Positions 1 to 7,283 of a stretch of DNA of 15,002 nucleotides are shown here, one piece after another. This DNA is from DAOTXN01 sp034435435 (GTDB taxonomy: Bacteria > Chloroflexota > Anaerolineae > S140-20), in assembly GCA_034435435.1 (NCBI GenBank), contig DAOTXN010000090.1, forward strand, positions 1 through 15,002, in the 5' to 3' direction. The notes beneath the pieces were generated by a model. The model saw only the letters and a list, made by a program, of their open reading frames with translations, made no database searches and was not told the DNA's origin. Positions within the stretch are counted from its first letter, which is position 1. Each line of letters begins with the position of its first letter. The position numbers and the translations under genes were made by a program.

Positions 1-15
1 ACCCCGAAAAGATAC

Positions 16-54
16 GAAAAAAGCCCCGACCGATACGCAGCCAGGGCTTTTTTC
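16..54 (-). terminator. Hairpin terminator of the bc-complex operon (possibly bidirectional)
   Basis: A perfect 11-bp inverted repeat is formed by GAAAAAAGCCC (16-26) and GGGCTTTTTTC (44-54), with a 17-nt loop. On the minus strand it lies about 110 nt downstream of the stop codon of the last cytochrome c gene and gives a stem followed by a run of six T. On the plus strand the arrangement is symmetrical, so it could also stop transcription entering from the left of the window. The pairing is seen directly; the function is inferred from its position. Confidence 0.75.
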
Positions 55-79
55 TTGTGCAGTTTCTGGACTAAAGTAG

Positions 80-99
80 GGCGGCTTTCTATAGCCGCC
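80..99. repeat. Small GC-rich hairpin downstream of the cytochrome operon
   Basis: GGCGGCT (80-86) and AGCCGCC (93-99) pair perfectly around a 6-nt loop. No T-run follows on either strand, so it is not a classic terminator on its own. It lies between the last cytochrome stop codon (165) and the terminator at 16-54 and could protect the mRNA 3' end. A short palindrome, TGAATTCA (123-130), lies nearby. No gene is visible in 1-164. Confidence 0.35.
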
Positions 100-164
100 G
101 CCCTCGTCGGCAGGCTTCGCCGTGAATTCAGCCGAACGGTATGAAACCTGCCCTACCTGATGTG

Positions 165-956
165 CTACTCGCTGCTCGCCATTTTGCGCTGGCTGAAACG
201 AACGATCAACCAGCCCGCAACCACCAGCAGCCCAATCACAAAGGCCACCCCCACCAGCCAGTTAAAGCCGTTTTCTTCCTCGGTTACGGGCGTGGCGGGC
301 GAGGCCGGCCGGTGCTCCCAGCTCAAGATAAAAGCGACCACGTTCTCAATGTCGCCGGCGCTGAGCACGCCGCGAAAGGCGGGCATGGGTGAGCCGCTGA
401 CGCCGTTGTTGATCATCTGCCGCAAAAAAGCGGCCGGCTGCGGCGCGCTGATCGGTCCGGACAACGTCGCTCCGACGCCGCCCTGACCCTGTGCGCCATG
501 ACACACCCGGCACTCGCGGGCAAACACCTGCGCCCCGGCCGTGGGGTCGCCGCTCACGCCCGCCACGGGGGGAATGGGCGTTACCGGAATGGGGGTCAGC
601 GTAGGGGCCGGCTCGACCCGCTCCTTCCACGACAGGATGTACGCGGCGATGTCGTCAATTTGCCCCTCGGTCAGCGGGCCGCCTTTGGCCTGCGCGAAAG
701 CGGGCATCACGCCGCCCACGCCGTCGCTGACGGTGGAGCGCACAAAGGCCTGCGGGTTGATGCCGCCGAACCACTCGCTCAACGTCGCCCCCACGCGCCC
801 CTGGCCGTCGGAGCCGTGGCACACGGCGCAATATTCGCCAAACAGCCGCTGGCCGTTTTCGGCGTCGCCCTCCTGCGCCAGCACGAAACGGAATGCCCCC
901 ATGAGCGACAACAGCGAGAGCGCGGCGATCAGGAAGATTTTTCGTTTCCTGCTCAT
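165..956 (-). CDS. Diheme c-type cytochrome with C-terminal membrane anchor (bc complex)
   Basis: A 263-residue exported cytochrome, last gene of the quinol:cytochrome c reductase operon. It probably passes electrons from the Rieske protein to a terminal oxidase or a soluble carrier on the outer face of the membrane. Residues 1-27 form a signal peptide or anchor. Two cytochrome c domains follow, with heme sites CAVCH (43-47) and CRVCH (149-153) and likely axial Met84 and Met191, each in an MPAF motif. The domains are joined by a Pro/Thr-rich linker (about 113-134). Residues 231-253 are a C-terminal transmembrane helix followed by Arg/Lys. This layout resembles actinobacterial QcrC, although the two repeats here look like small class I domains. 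The ATG at 956 has AGGGGG about 8 nt upstream and lies 10 nt after the stop of the preceding cytochrome gene, so the two are co-transcribed. Confidence 0.9.
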   Translation of the reverse strand: MSRKRKIFLIAALSLLSLMGAFRFVLAQEGDAENGQRLFGEYCAVCHGSDGQGRVGATLSEWFGGINPQAFVRSTVSDGVGGVMPAFAQAKGGPLTEGQIDDIAAYILSWKERVEPAPTLTPIPVTPIPPVAGVSGDPTAGAQVFARECRVCHGAQGQGGVGATLSGPISAPQPAAFLRQMINNGVSGSPMPAFRGVLSAGDIENVVAFILSWEHRPASPATPVTEEENGFNWLVGVAFVIGLLVVAGWLIVRFSQRKMASSE

Positions 957-966
957 CGTTCGCCCC

Positions 967-1749
967 CTATTCTAACGTCAACAGGAAGGTCACCAGGTCG
1001 TCAATCTCCTGTTGGGTGAGGCGCGTGCCCAGGTCTTTGGGCATCACGTCGGCGCACGGCCCTAGCGGGCATGTGGTCACCAAAAAGGCGGCCGGGTTCA
1101 AGATAGACTCGCGGATGTATTCCTCTGCCGTCATGCCCCCCATGTGGTCGGTGTGAGCCGCAATGTGGGTCAACTCCGGCCCGACCTGACCGATGGCCCC
1201 CTCTAGCCCCTGGATGGTGTGGCAGCCGCCGCAGCCGCCGTTGCCGACAAAGGCGAACTGGCCGCGCTCCACCGGGTCGTCGCTGACCGGGGCGGGAGTG
1301 GGCGGCGGACCGGCGGCGATGGCCGCGGCTTGCCAGTTGAGGATGTAATTGGTCAGGTCTTGAATCTGGTCGTCGCGCAGTGGGCCGCCGTAGGCCGCGC
1401 CCCAGGTGGGCATGGCCTCCGGCCAGTTGGCCGTCTTGACCGGGCGGCCAGAGGCGATGGTGCTGGCGATGTAGGCCCGCAGCGAGCCGCTGTATCCCAC
1501 TTCTTTGAGGCGATTGGTGAAAAAGTTATAGTCGCTCAGGGCCGGGGCGACGCCCGCGATGCCCTGCCCCTGCACGCCGTGGCAGCGGTCGCAGTTGCCT
1601 TGAAAGAGCGTCGCGCCGTTCTCAACCGAGCGAGCCAGTTGGGCTTGGTCAAAAGTCTCCATGCGCTCGGCCTCGCCCAGACCCACCACGGCCACCAACG
1701 CCATAACGGCCATAAAGATCAGCAGTCCGATAAAGATACGCGTTGTCAT
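967..1749 (-). CDS. Diheme c-type cytochrome with N-terminal membrane anchor (bc complex)
   Basis: A 260-residue membrane-anchored cytochrome, third gene of the operon. Residues 4-24 are an uncleaved anchor or signal helix. Domain 1 has CDRCH (53-57) with likely axial Met113 (AMPTW); domain 2 has CGGCH (173-177) with likely axial Met236 (VMPKD). A Pro-rich linker (148-154) separates them. Two additional cysteines, Cys227 and Cys232, lie just before the second axial Met in a CPLGPC loop and could form a disulfide. A longer frame runs upstream to 1866, but that part lies inside the cytochrome b gene in another frame. The ATG at 1749 is preferred because it begins the hydrophobic helix, has GGGGAG upstream, and leaves only 5 nt to the cytochrome b stop. 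It likely accepts electrons from the Rieske protein. Which of the two diheme proteins is the cytochrome c1 equivalent cannot be told from sequence alone. Confidence 0.9.
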   Translation of the reverse strand: MTTRIFIGLLIFMAVMALVAVVGLGEAERMETFDQAQLARSVENGATLFQGNCDRCHGVQGQGIAGVAPALSDYNFFTNRLKEVGYSGSLRAYIASTIASGRPVKTANWPEAMPTWGAAYGGPLRDDQIQDLTNYILNWQAAAIAAGPPPTPAPVSDDPVERGQFAFVGNGGCGGCHTIQGLEGAIGQVGPELTHIAAHTDHMGGMTAEEYIRESILNPAAFLVTTCPLGPCADVMPKDLGTRLTQQEIDDLVTFLLTLE

Positions 1750-1754
1750 GTCTG

Positions 1755-3392
1755 CTACTCCCCTGCATAGTTGGACTCGACGTGAATATACGCCGATTTG
1801 GTAAAGGCCTGGGGCATACCATCCCACGTGATGCGCAGCGTCACTTTTTTGAGGTTCTCTTGCCACTGCTCGATCACCATCACGCCGTTGGCGTTGGGCA
1901 GATCGTCCTTTTCTTCCTCCAACAGGTGCTCGTATTCTTTAAGGATGTCGGCCAGTTTGGGCGACTGCTCTTCGAGCGTGGCCCAGTCCAGCGTCGCCAG
2001 GTCGTGCGTACCGACGATCAAGTCCTCGTAAGGCATCGCCCGCACCGGCCCCACCCCTTCTTGGGGAATGAGCGTCTGGCCGATTTCGGTGGCCGGGTCG
2101 GCCGTGACCGCGCCAAAGCCGGTGAGCGGGTCGCCGGTGGGCGTGCCGCCCAGCGATAGCCACACCAAAAGCGCCGCCGTCACGCCGCCGATGGTCAACG
2201 CCACCTTGCGGTCCCTGTAGCGGCGGCTGGGGTTGCGGTCTAGATAGGGCAGGAACAACAAGACGATCACGAGCACCGTGGGCAATCCCAGACCCAGAAT
2301 GATCTTGCTATTCCATATCGCCGCAGGCAGCGAGAGGCCAAACTTGCCCAGCAGCCACAACACCGGGTCTTTGAGCAGGCCTTGCAGCCAGTAGAAATAC
2401 CAGGGCGCTTTACTGTGCAGGGGCGTGTTGTTGGGGTCGGCATGGTGCTCCAACGGGGCTTGGAAAAAGGTCATCACCGCCACAAACATCCCCAGGATGA
2501 CCATGCCGGTCCACAATAGCTCGTTGGTCATAATGTCGGGGATAAAGTTAACCCGGTCTTCGGGCTTGACGCGCCGGGCGGTGTCCTCGCCCACTTCTTC
2601 CAGCTCGGGCGGCAGCGAGTGGCCGTGGCGGATGACCTTGTAATAGTGCACCGAGAAAAAGAGCAAGCCCGCCAGCGGCAAAAAGATGACGTGCAGCAGA
2701 TAAAAGCGCAAAAGGCCGCCCGCGCCGATGTCGGGCGCGCCGCGCAACAGCAGGTTGGCCGCCTCGCCCACCTGGGGCGGCGGGGCCGCTTCGGCCATGC
2801 TCGTGCCGATGGTCACCGCCCAGAAAGCCAACTGATCCCACGGCAGCAGGTAGCCGCTGAAGCTGAGAAAGAGCGTGATGCCTAGCAAGACGACGCCCGT
2901 GGCCCACGTAAACTGGCGCGGCTTTTTGTACGAGCCGGTCAGATAGGTGCGGGCCATGTGCAACACGACCACGATGACCATCAGCTCGGCCCCCAGGCGG
3001 TGCAGGTCGCGGACGAGTTTCCCAAACGGCACATTGCTCAGAATACTCAGCATGTTGCCGTAAGCCGCTTCGGGCGCAGGGGTGTAAAAGATCATCAAAA
3101 AGATGCCGGTGATGATCTCGATCATGAACAACAGGCCCGCCAGAAAACCCAGGCGAAAGGTCGGGTATAATTTAGTCACGGCCTTGTGGTAAAACGTGGG
3201 GCGGATGTGAAAAATAAAGCTCTCGGTGTGAGGTTTGACGCGCGGGTTGGGTTTGCCCGGCGGATCGCCCCGCAAGACCGAGCGCGTGTCCTGAATGTTC
3301 AACCCCGTGGTGAGACGGGTCACCAGATCGTCAACCTTTTCAGAGACGACCTGGCGCACACCCCGTTCCTTAATCGAGTCTATGAAGCTCAT
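1755..3392 (-). CDS. qcrB: Cytochrome b of a bc complex (b6 and subunit IV fused), with long C-terminal tail
   Basis: This 545-residue integral membrane protein oxidises (mena)quinol and carries the two b hemes. Heme ligands are the pairs His131/His145 and His234/His249; the 14- and 15-residue spacings are those of b6-type proteins. Four helices (about 81-103, 133-155, 165-185, 229-251) make the b6 part. Three more (about 292-312, 362-384, 397-415) make the subunit IV part. The Qo motif usually written PEWY reads APWY at 329-332. I see no Cys at the position that binds the extra heme of plant b6. Residues 416-545 form a soluble tail without Cys. The frame is open upstream to 3704, but the ATG at 3392 has AGGAGGAGGA 7 nt before it and starts the recognisable N-terminus. 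It lies 44 nt after the Rieske stop and 5 nt before the next cytochrome gene. Confidence 0.93.
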   Translation of the reverse strand: MSFIDSIKERGVRQVVSEKVDDLVTRLTTGLNIQDTRSVLRGDPPGKPNPRVKPHTESFIFHIRPTFYHKAVTKLYPTFRLGFLAGLLFMIEIITGIFLMIFYTPAPEAAYGNMLSILSNVPFGKLVRDLHRLGAELMVIVVVLHMARTYLTGSYKKPRQFTWATGVVLLGITLFLSFSGYLLPWDQLAFWAVTIGTSMAEAAPPPQVGEAANLLLRGAPDIGAGGLLRFYLLHVIFLPLAGLLFFSVHYYKVIRHGHSLPPELEEVGEDTARRVKPEDRVNFIPDIMTNELLWTGMVILGMFVAVMTFFQAPLEHHADPNNTPLHSKAPWYFYWLQGLLKDPVLWLLGKFGLSLPAAIWNSKIILGLGLPTVLVIVLLFLPYLDRNPSRRYRDRKVALTIGGVTAALLVWLSLGGTPTGDPLTGFGAVTADPATEIGQTLIPQEGVGPVRAMPYEDLIVGTHDLATLDWATLEEQSPKLADILKEYEHLLEEEKDDLPNANGVMVIEQWQENLKKVTLRITWDGMPQAFTKSAYIHVESNYAGE

Positions 3393-3399
3393 TTCGTCG

Positions 3400-3409
3400 T
3401 CCTCCTCCT
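3400..3409 (-). promoter_or_regulatory. Strong ribosome binding site deciding the cytochrome b start
   Basis: On the minus strand the sequence reads AGGAGGAGGA, followed by 7 nt and the ATG at 3392. This favours 3392 over the 104-codon longer open frame, whose upstream part overlaps the Rieske gene in another frame and has no family resemblance. Confidence 0.8.
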
Positions 3410-3436
3410 GCGTCACAGGGAACGCACCAGCCCGGC

Positions 3437-3979
3437 TTAACCGACGGTCTTGCCCTGAATCTTTTCGCCGGTGTCCACTTTGATCTTGGCTGCGCCTTGA
3501 GGCAACGGTAGCGGGGCCGGGCCGTCGCTGCGGGCCAGCTCGTTGCCGCTCGAGTCCTCCACGGTGAGCACAAACGTGTCCAGGTTGCGCGGGGCCGGGC
3601 CTTCGATGTAGGTGCCGTCGGCCTGGAACTTGGAACCGTGGCAAGGGCACTCGAAGCGGGTGTTGCTGTCCACCCACTTGTACAGACAGCCCAGGTGCGT
3701 ACACACCTTGTACAACGCTTTGACGCCCTGGTCGCTGTGGGACAGCCAGAACTTGCCATCCGGATTATCGGCCGGCGGCGATCCAACCGGCGGCACCTTG
3801 GCCACGTCGAGGGTGAAGGTTCCACCAAACTCACCTTCTTTGAAGCGCGGCATAGCGAAAAGAAAAGTGACCACCCCCATCTCGGCCATAAACAGGGCCA
3901 TAGACGCGCCCCAGGCATAGTTGAGAAATTCTCGACGGTTGATCTTGGTCGGCGCTGCCTTTTCGGGTTCTTTGGGCAT
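3437..3979 (-). CDS. qcrA: Rieske 2Fe-2S protein of the bc complex
   Basis: A 180-residue Rieske subunit, first gene of the operon, which takes the first electron from quinol at the Qo site and passes it to cytochrome c. The N-terminus carries a twin-arginine type anchor: RREFL (15-19) followed by a hydrophobic helix (about 22-43), as is normal for proteins that fold their cluster before export. Cluster motifs are CTHLGC (93-98) and CPCHGS (111-116). The ligands are Cys93, His95, Cys111 and His114, and Cys98/Cys113 form the expected disulfide. The length fits single-anchor bacterial Rieske proteins. The ATG at 3979 has AGGAGGA with a 7-nt spacer. Cytochrome b follows after 44 nt. Confidence 0.95.
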   Translation of the reverse strand: MPKEPEKAAPTKINRREFLNYAWGASMALFMAEMGVVTFLFAMPRFKEGEFGGTFTLDVAKVPPVGSPPADNPDGKFWLSHSDQGVKALYKVCTHLGCLYKWVDSNTRFECPCHGSKFQADGTYIEGPAPRNLDTFVLTVEDSSGNELARSDGPAPLPLPQGAAKIKVDTGEKIQGKTVG

Positions 3980-4048
3980 AAAACTTTCCTCCTATCGCGG
4001 GGTAATCGGTGGCTCTCAAATCATACCATTTCGGTCTACTACACGTGA

Positions 4049-4076
4049 ATTATAGCACGATTTCAACACATCACAA
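4049..4076 (-). promoter_or_regulatory. Extended -10 promoter of the Rieske/cytochrome bc operon
   Basis: On the minus strand the boxes are TTGTGA (4071-4076), a 16-nt spacer, then TATAAT (4049-4054) preceded by TGC, an extended -10. The -10 box is a perfect sigma-70 consensus. Transcription would start near 4042, giving a leader of about 60 nt before the Rieske ATG. The stretch between 3980 and 4116 holds no gene. There is no hairpin-plus-T terminator after the upstream FAD oxidoreductase gene, so some read-through into the bc operon is possible. Confidence 0.7.
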
Positions 4077-4103
4077 GTCGGGGTTTTTTTAATCATCCCA
4101 TCC

Positions 4104-4131
4104 CACTCCTCACTCCTCACTCCTCACTCTT
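4104..4131. repeat. Heptamer tandem repeat at a gene 3' end
   Basis: On the plus strand the unit CACTCCT is repeated three times perfectly (4104-4110, 4111-4117, 4118-4124) and once with one change (4125-4131). The repeat overlaps the stop codon and the last few codons (Lys-Ser-Glu-Glu) of the FAD oxidoreductase gene on the minus strand. Because 7 is not a multiple of 3, loss or gain of a unit would change the C-terminal residues. Confidence 0.8.
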
Positions 4132-5706
4132 CACGTCCTTGAGAATTTCACGGGCCGCGTGATAACCCGAGGCCCCGTTGACCCCCCCGCCGGGATGCGT
4201 CCCTGCGCCGCACAGGTACAGGTTCCGAATCGGCGCGCGGTATTGGGCCCAACCGGGCAGCGGTCGCATAAAGAGAATCTGGTCCAAAGTAAGCTCGCCG
4301 TGATAAATGTGGCCCTCGCTCAAGCCGTAGGTCTGCTCCAAGTCGAGCGGGGTGAGCACCTGACGGTGCAGGATAGCCCCTGCCAGGTTCGGCGCATACG
4401 CAGACAGCGTCTCGACCACCGCGTCGCCCAGCGCCTCACGCCGCGCGGCATCCCACGTCCCGTCGCGCAGGTGATACGGCGCGTACTGGACCAGGGCCGA
4501 CAACACATGCTTTCCCGGCGGGGCCAACGTTGGATCGCTCGCCGTGGGGATGGTCACGGCCAGGTAGGGCCGGCGCGAGACCTGCCCATACTTGGCGTCG
4601 TCGTAAGCGCGCTCCAGATAATCCAGAGCGGGGCTGATCGAGATCGCGCCGCGCAGGTGCGGGCCGGGGCCGGGCAACGCCGTAAAATCCGGCAATCTGT
4701 CCAGCGCCAGGCTGACCCGGGCGCACACACCCCTAAACTTGACGTTGCGCACCCGCCACAAGAACTGGGGGTCCAGGTGCACGGGGTCTACGAGACCGGC
4801 AAAGGTGCGCCGGGGATCGGCGTTCGAGACGACGCGCCGGGCCGCGATCTCGGCGCCGTCCTGCAACACCACGCCGTTTGCTTCGCCCTCTCTCACGAGC
4901 ACCTGCGCTACCTCCACGCCGGTGCGTATCTCGACGCCGTGCCGCCGGGCGGCCTGGGCCAGCGCGTGGACCAGGTTGCCTATGCCCCCGCGCACCAAAT
5001 TTACGGGTCTCAGGCCAGCTTCCGGGCTGCCCAGGTGATGATGCAGCAACACAAAAGCCGTGCCGGCCGCCCGCGGCCCCTGGAAAATGCCGGTGATGCC
5101 GTCCGCCCCCAACGCGCCCTTTAAAACGTCTGTCTCGAACCCATCCTCCAGCCAGTCGGCGACGGACATGGGCAGGACTTGCAGCGCTTTGACCAGGTCC
5201 TCCCGTCGAAAGCGCCCCAGCCGCCGGCCCACCCCCAGCAACGCCAGCACGTCGCCGGAGGTTGGGGCGGGCGCGCGAGGCGGCGTGATCGTGTACAGCG
5301 CCTCCAGCAATTTCAGCAGGCGCGCCTTTTGAGCGATGAATGCTTCCCAGTGTTCGGCGTCCCGCTGAGAAAAGCGCCGGATGGCCTCGACCGTGCTGCG
5401 CCGGTCCTCGCCCAACAGCAAGTGATCGCCGTCGGGCAACGGCGCAAAGAGGGTGGGAGGGCGCGGCACGAATTCCAATCCATACCGGGCCAGCTCCAGC
5501 TCGCGCGCGACATGCGGATGCAGCCAGCCCACACTCTGGGCGCAGCTATCGTATTTGAAACCCGGAAACACCTCTTCCGTGACCGCTGCGCCGCCCAGCA
5601 TGGGTCGCCGTTCCAACACCAGCACGCGCTGCCCGGCCCGGCCCAGGTAGGCCGCCGTCACCAGCCCGTTGTGCCCGCCGCCGACGATAATGGCATCGTA
5701 TTTCAT
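4117..5706 (-). CDS. FAD-dependent oxidoreductase, phytoene dehydrogenase-like (PYROXD2 type), second paralogue
   Basis: A 529-residue flavoprotein of the CrtI/PYROXD2-like amine oxidase fold. The N-terminal dinucleotide-binding motif is GGGHNG (9-14) with the ribose-binding acidic end at Glu32 (ERR). The C-terminal FAD motif CGAGTHPGGGVNG lies at 499-511. No signal peptide is present, so it is probably cytoplasmic. The substrate is not known: the family includes carotenoid desaturases and uncharacterised dehydrogenases. Its neighbour upstream is a clear paralogue, similar along its whole length. The ATG at 5706 overlaps that gene's TGA as ATGA, indicating translational coupling; the frame upstream of it lies inside the neighbour. 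GGAAG stands just before the start. The last codons run into a heptamer repeat. I see no carotenoid pathway gene nearby; the operon partner is a GcvT-like protein, so oxidation of an amine or methylated amine is possible but unproven. Confidence 0.85.
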   Translation of the reverse strand: MKYDAIIVGGGHNGLVTAAYLGRAGQRVLVLERRPMLGGAAVTEEVFPGFKYDSCAQSVGWLHPHVARELELARYGLEFVPRPPTLFAPLPDGDHLLLGEDRRSTVEAIRRFSQRDAEHWEAFIAQKARLLKLLEALYTITPPRAPAPTSGDVLALLGVGRRLGRFRREDLVKALQVLPMSVADWLEDGFETDVLKGALGADGITGIFQGPRAAGTAFVLLHHHLGSPEAGLRPVNLVRGGIGNLVHALAQAARRHGVEIRTGVEVAQVLVREGEANGVVLQDGAEIAARRVVSNADPRRTFAGLVDPVHLDPQFLWRVRNVKFRGVCARVSLALDRLPDFTALPGPGPHLRGAISISPALDYLERAYDDAKYGQVSRRPYLAVTIPTASDPTLAPPGKHVLSALVQYAPYHLRDGTWDAARREALGDAVVETLSAYAPNLAGAILHRQVLTPLDLEQTYGLSEGHIYHGELTLDQILFMRPLPGWAQYRAPIRNLYLCGAGTHPGGGVNGASGYHAAREILKDVKSEE

Positions 5707-7283
5707 CGCTTCCAATCCTTCAGGATTTCCAGGGCCGCCAGCCGGCCGGGCGCACCCGTGATCCCGCCGCCCGGATGCGTGCCCGACCCGCACTGGTACA
5801 GGCCGGCGATGGGCGTGCGATAGTCGGCCCACTTTAGCGCCGGGCGCAGGAAAAAGAGCTGTTGCAGCGACAGCTCGCCGTGAAAGATATTCCCCTCGGT
5901 CAGGCCAAAGGTGTGCTCCAGGTCCCACGGCGTGAGCACCTGGCGGTGCAGGATGATGTCTTGAATGTTCGGCGCATACTCGGCCAACGCGTCGATCACC
6001 GCGTCGCCAAAGGCCTCCCGCTGCGCATCGTTCCAGCCGCCGTTCAAATCGTATGGCGCGTATTGCACAAAAATGGACATCACGTGGCGGCCCGGCGGGG
6101 CCATGGTCGGGTCAATCAGCGAGGGGATGACGATGTCCAGATAGGGCCGCCGCGAAAAGTCGCCGTACTTGGCGTCGTCGTAGGCCCGCTCGATATAGTC
6201 CACGCTGGGGCTGATTGAGATGGCCCCGCGCAAATGCGGACCGGGGCCGGGCAGACAGGTGAAATTCGGCAGCTCGCTCAGGGCCAGGTTGACCTTGCCC
6301 GAAGACCCGCGAATCTTGAAGCGGCGAATCGCGTCCACAAAATCGGCCGGCAGATGGTCCCCATCGAGCAGTTGCAGAAAGGTGCGTTTGGGATCCAGCG
6401 CGGAGACGACGACCTGGGCGTAAATCTCTTCGCCGCTCTCCAGGGCCACGCCAACCGCCCGTCCGCCCTTGACGATGATCTCTGCCACGGGGGCCTGGGT
6501 GCGTATCTCGACCCCAAAACCCCGCGCGGCGCGGGCCACGGCCTGGCTGAACGCGCCGGTGCCCCCCCTGGCAAAGCCCCAGGCCCGAAAAACGCCGTCA
6601 ATCTCGCCCATGTAATGGTGCAGCAGCACATAAGCCGTGCCGGGGGAGCGCGGCCCCAAAAAAGTGCCGATGATCCCGCTGGCCGACATGGTGGCTTTGA
6701 GCGCCTCGCTCTCGAACCACTCGTCCAAAAAGTCGGCCGCGCTCATGGTCATCAGCTTGAACAGCGCAAAAAAATGCTCTTCGCCCAGGTCGCGCAAATG
6801 CCGGCCCAGCCTGGCCAGCTCCAGCCAGTCATTCGGGTTGAGCGAAGTGGGGTCCGGCGGCGTCATCGAGAGGATCGGTTTGACCGCGTAGCCCATGTGA
6901 AACATCAAGCGGCCAAACTCGTCGTAAGCCTCGGCGTCGCGCGGAGAGTGGCGATATAGCTCGCGCCGGGTGGCGTCGTGGTCGGCCCAGCGCACCAGAT
7001 AGTCGCCGTCGGGCAGCGGCGTAAAGGTGCTTTCGAGCGGCAGGATTTCCAGCCCGTGACGGGGCAGATCCAGCTCGCGGATGACTTCGGGACGCAGCAG
7101 GCTGATGACGTAGGAGCAGACCGAATACTTGAAACCCGGATATAGCTCTTCTGTGACCGTTGCGCCGCCCAGCACGTGTCGCCGCTCCAGCGCCAACACC
7201 CGCTTGCCGGCCCGGGCCAGGTAGGCCGCGTTGACCAATCCATTGTGCCCGCCGCCGATGATGATGGCGTCATACGTATTCAA
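5703..7283 (-). CDS. FAD-dependent oxidoreductase, phytoene dehydrogenase-like (PYROXD2 type), first paralogue
   Basis: A 526-residue flavoprotein, paralogous to the gene that follows it. The Rossmann motif GGGHNG is at 10-15, ERR at 33-35, and the C-terminal FAD motif CGSGTHPGGGITG at 498-510. A shared central segment (LPGPGPHLRGAISISP) is almost identical in both copies, indicating an old tandem duplication or strong shared constraint. The start is TTG at 7283: the TTG overlaps the TGA of the gcvT-like gene by 4 nt (TTGA), and AAAGGAAG lies just upstream; the conserved NTYDAIIIGGG follows directly. Its stop overlaps the next ATG. Keeping two copies coupled in one operon suggests a heteromer or two successive oxidations. 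The substrate is unknown. Confidence 0.86.
   Translation of the reverse strand: MNTYDAIIIGGGHNGLVNAAYLARAGKRVLALERRHVLGGATVTEELYPGFKYSVCSYVISLLRPEVIRELDLPRHGLEILPLESTFTPLPDGDYLVRWADHDATRRELYRHSPRDAEAYDEFGRLMFHMGYAVKPILSMTPPDPTSLNPNDWLELARLGRHLRDLGEEHFFALFKLMTMSAADFLDEWFESEALKATMSASGIIGTFLGPRSPGTAYVLLHHYMGEIDGVFRAWGFARGGTGAFSQAVARAARGFGVEIRTQAPVAEIIVKGGRAVGVALESGEEIYAQVVVSALDPKRTFLQLLDGDHLPADFVDAIRRFKIRGSSGKVNLALSELPNFTCLPGPGPHLRGAISISPSVDYIERAYDDAKYGDFSRRPYLDIVIPSLIDPTMAPPGRHVMSIFVQYAPYDLNGGWNDAQREAFGDAVIDALAEYAPNIQDIILHRQVLTPWDLEHTFGLTEGNIFHGELSLQQLFFLRPALKWADYRTPIAGLYQCGSGTHPGGGITGAPGRLAALEILKDWKR

Noticed and set aside
4081..4116. Run of seven T (4084-4090) as terminator after the FAD oxidoreductase operon
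   Set aside because: The run is on the plus strand, whereas the operon is on the minus strand, and no stem precedes it in the needed direction.
4159..5124. Open frame of 321 codons on the plus strand, and similar ones at 6234-6959, 5179-5823 and 13856-14875
   Set aside because: Antisense shadows of the FAD oxidoreductase and M28-like genes, with Arg/Ala-rich translations and no domain motifs.
4117..7283. Carotenoid biosynthesis (crtI) assignment for the two FAD oxidoreductases
   Set aside because: The fold is shared, but there is no phytoene synthase or other carotenoid gene nearby, and the sequences resemble the PYROXD2-like group more than CrtI.
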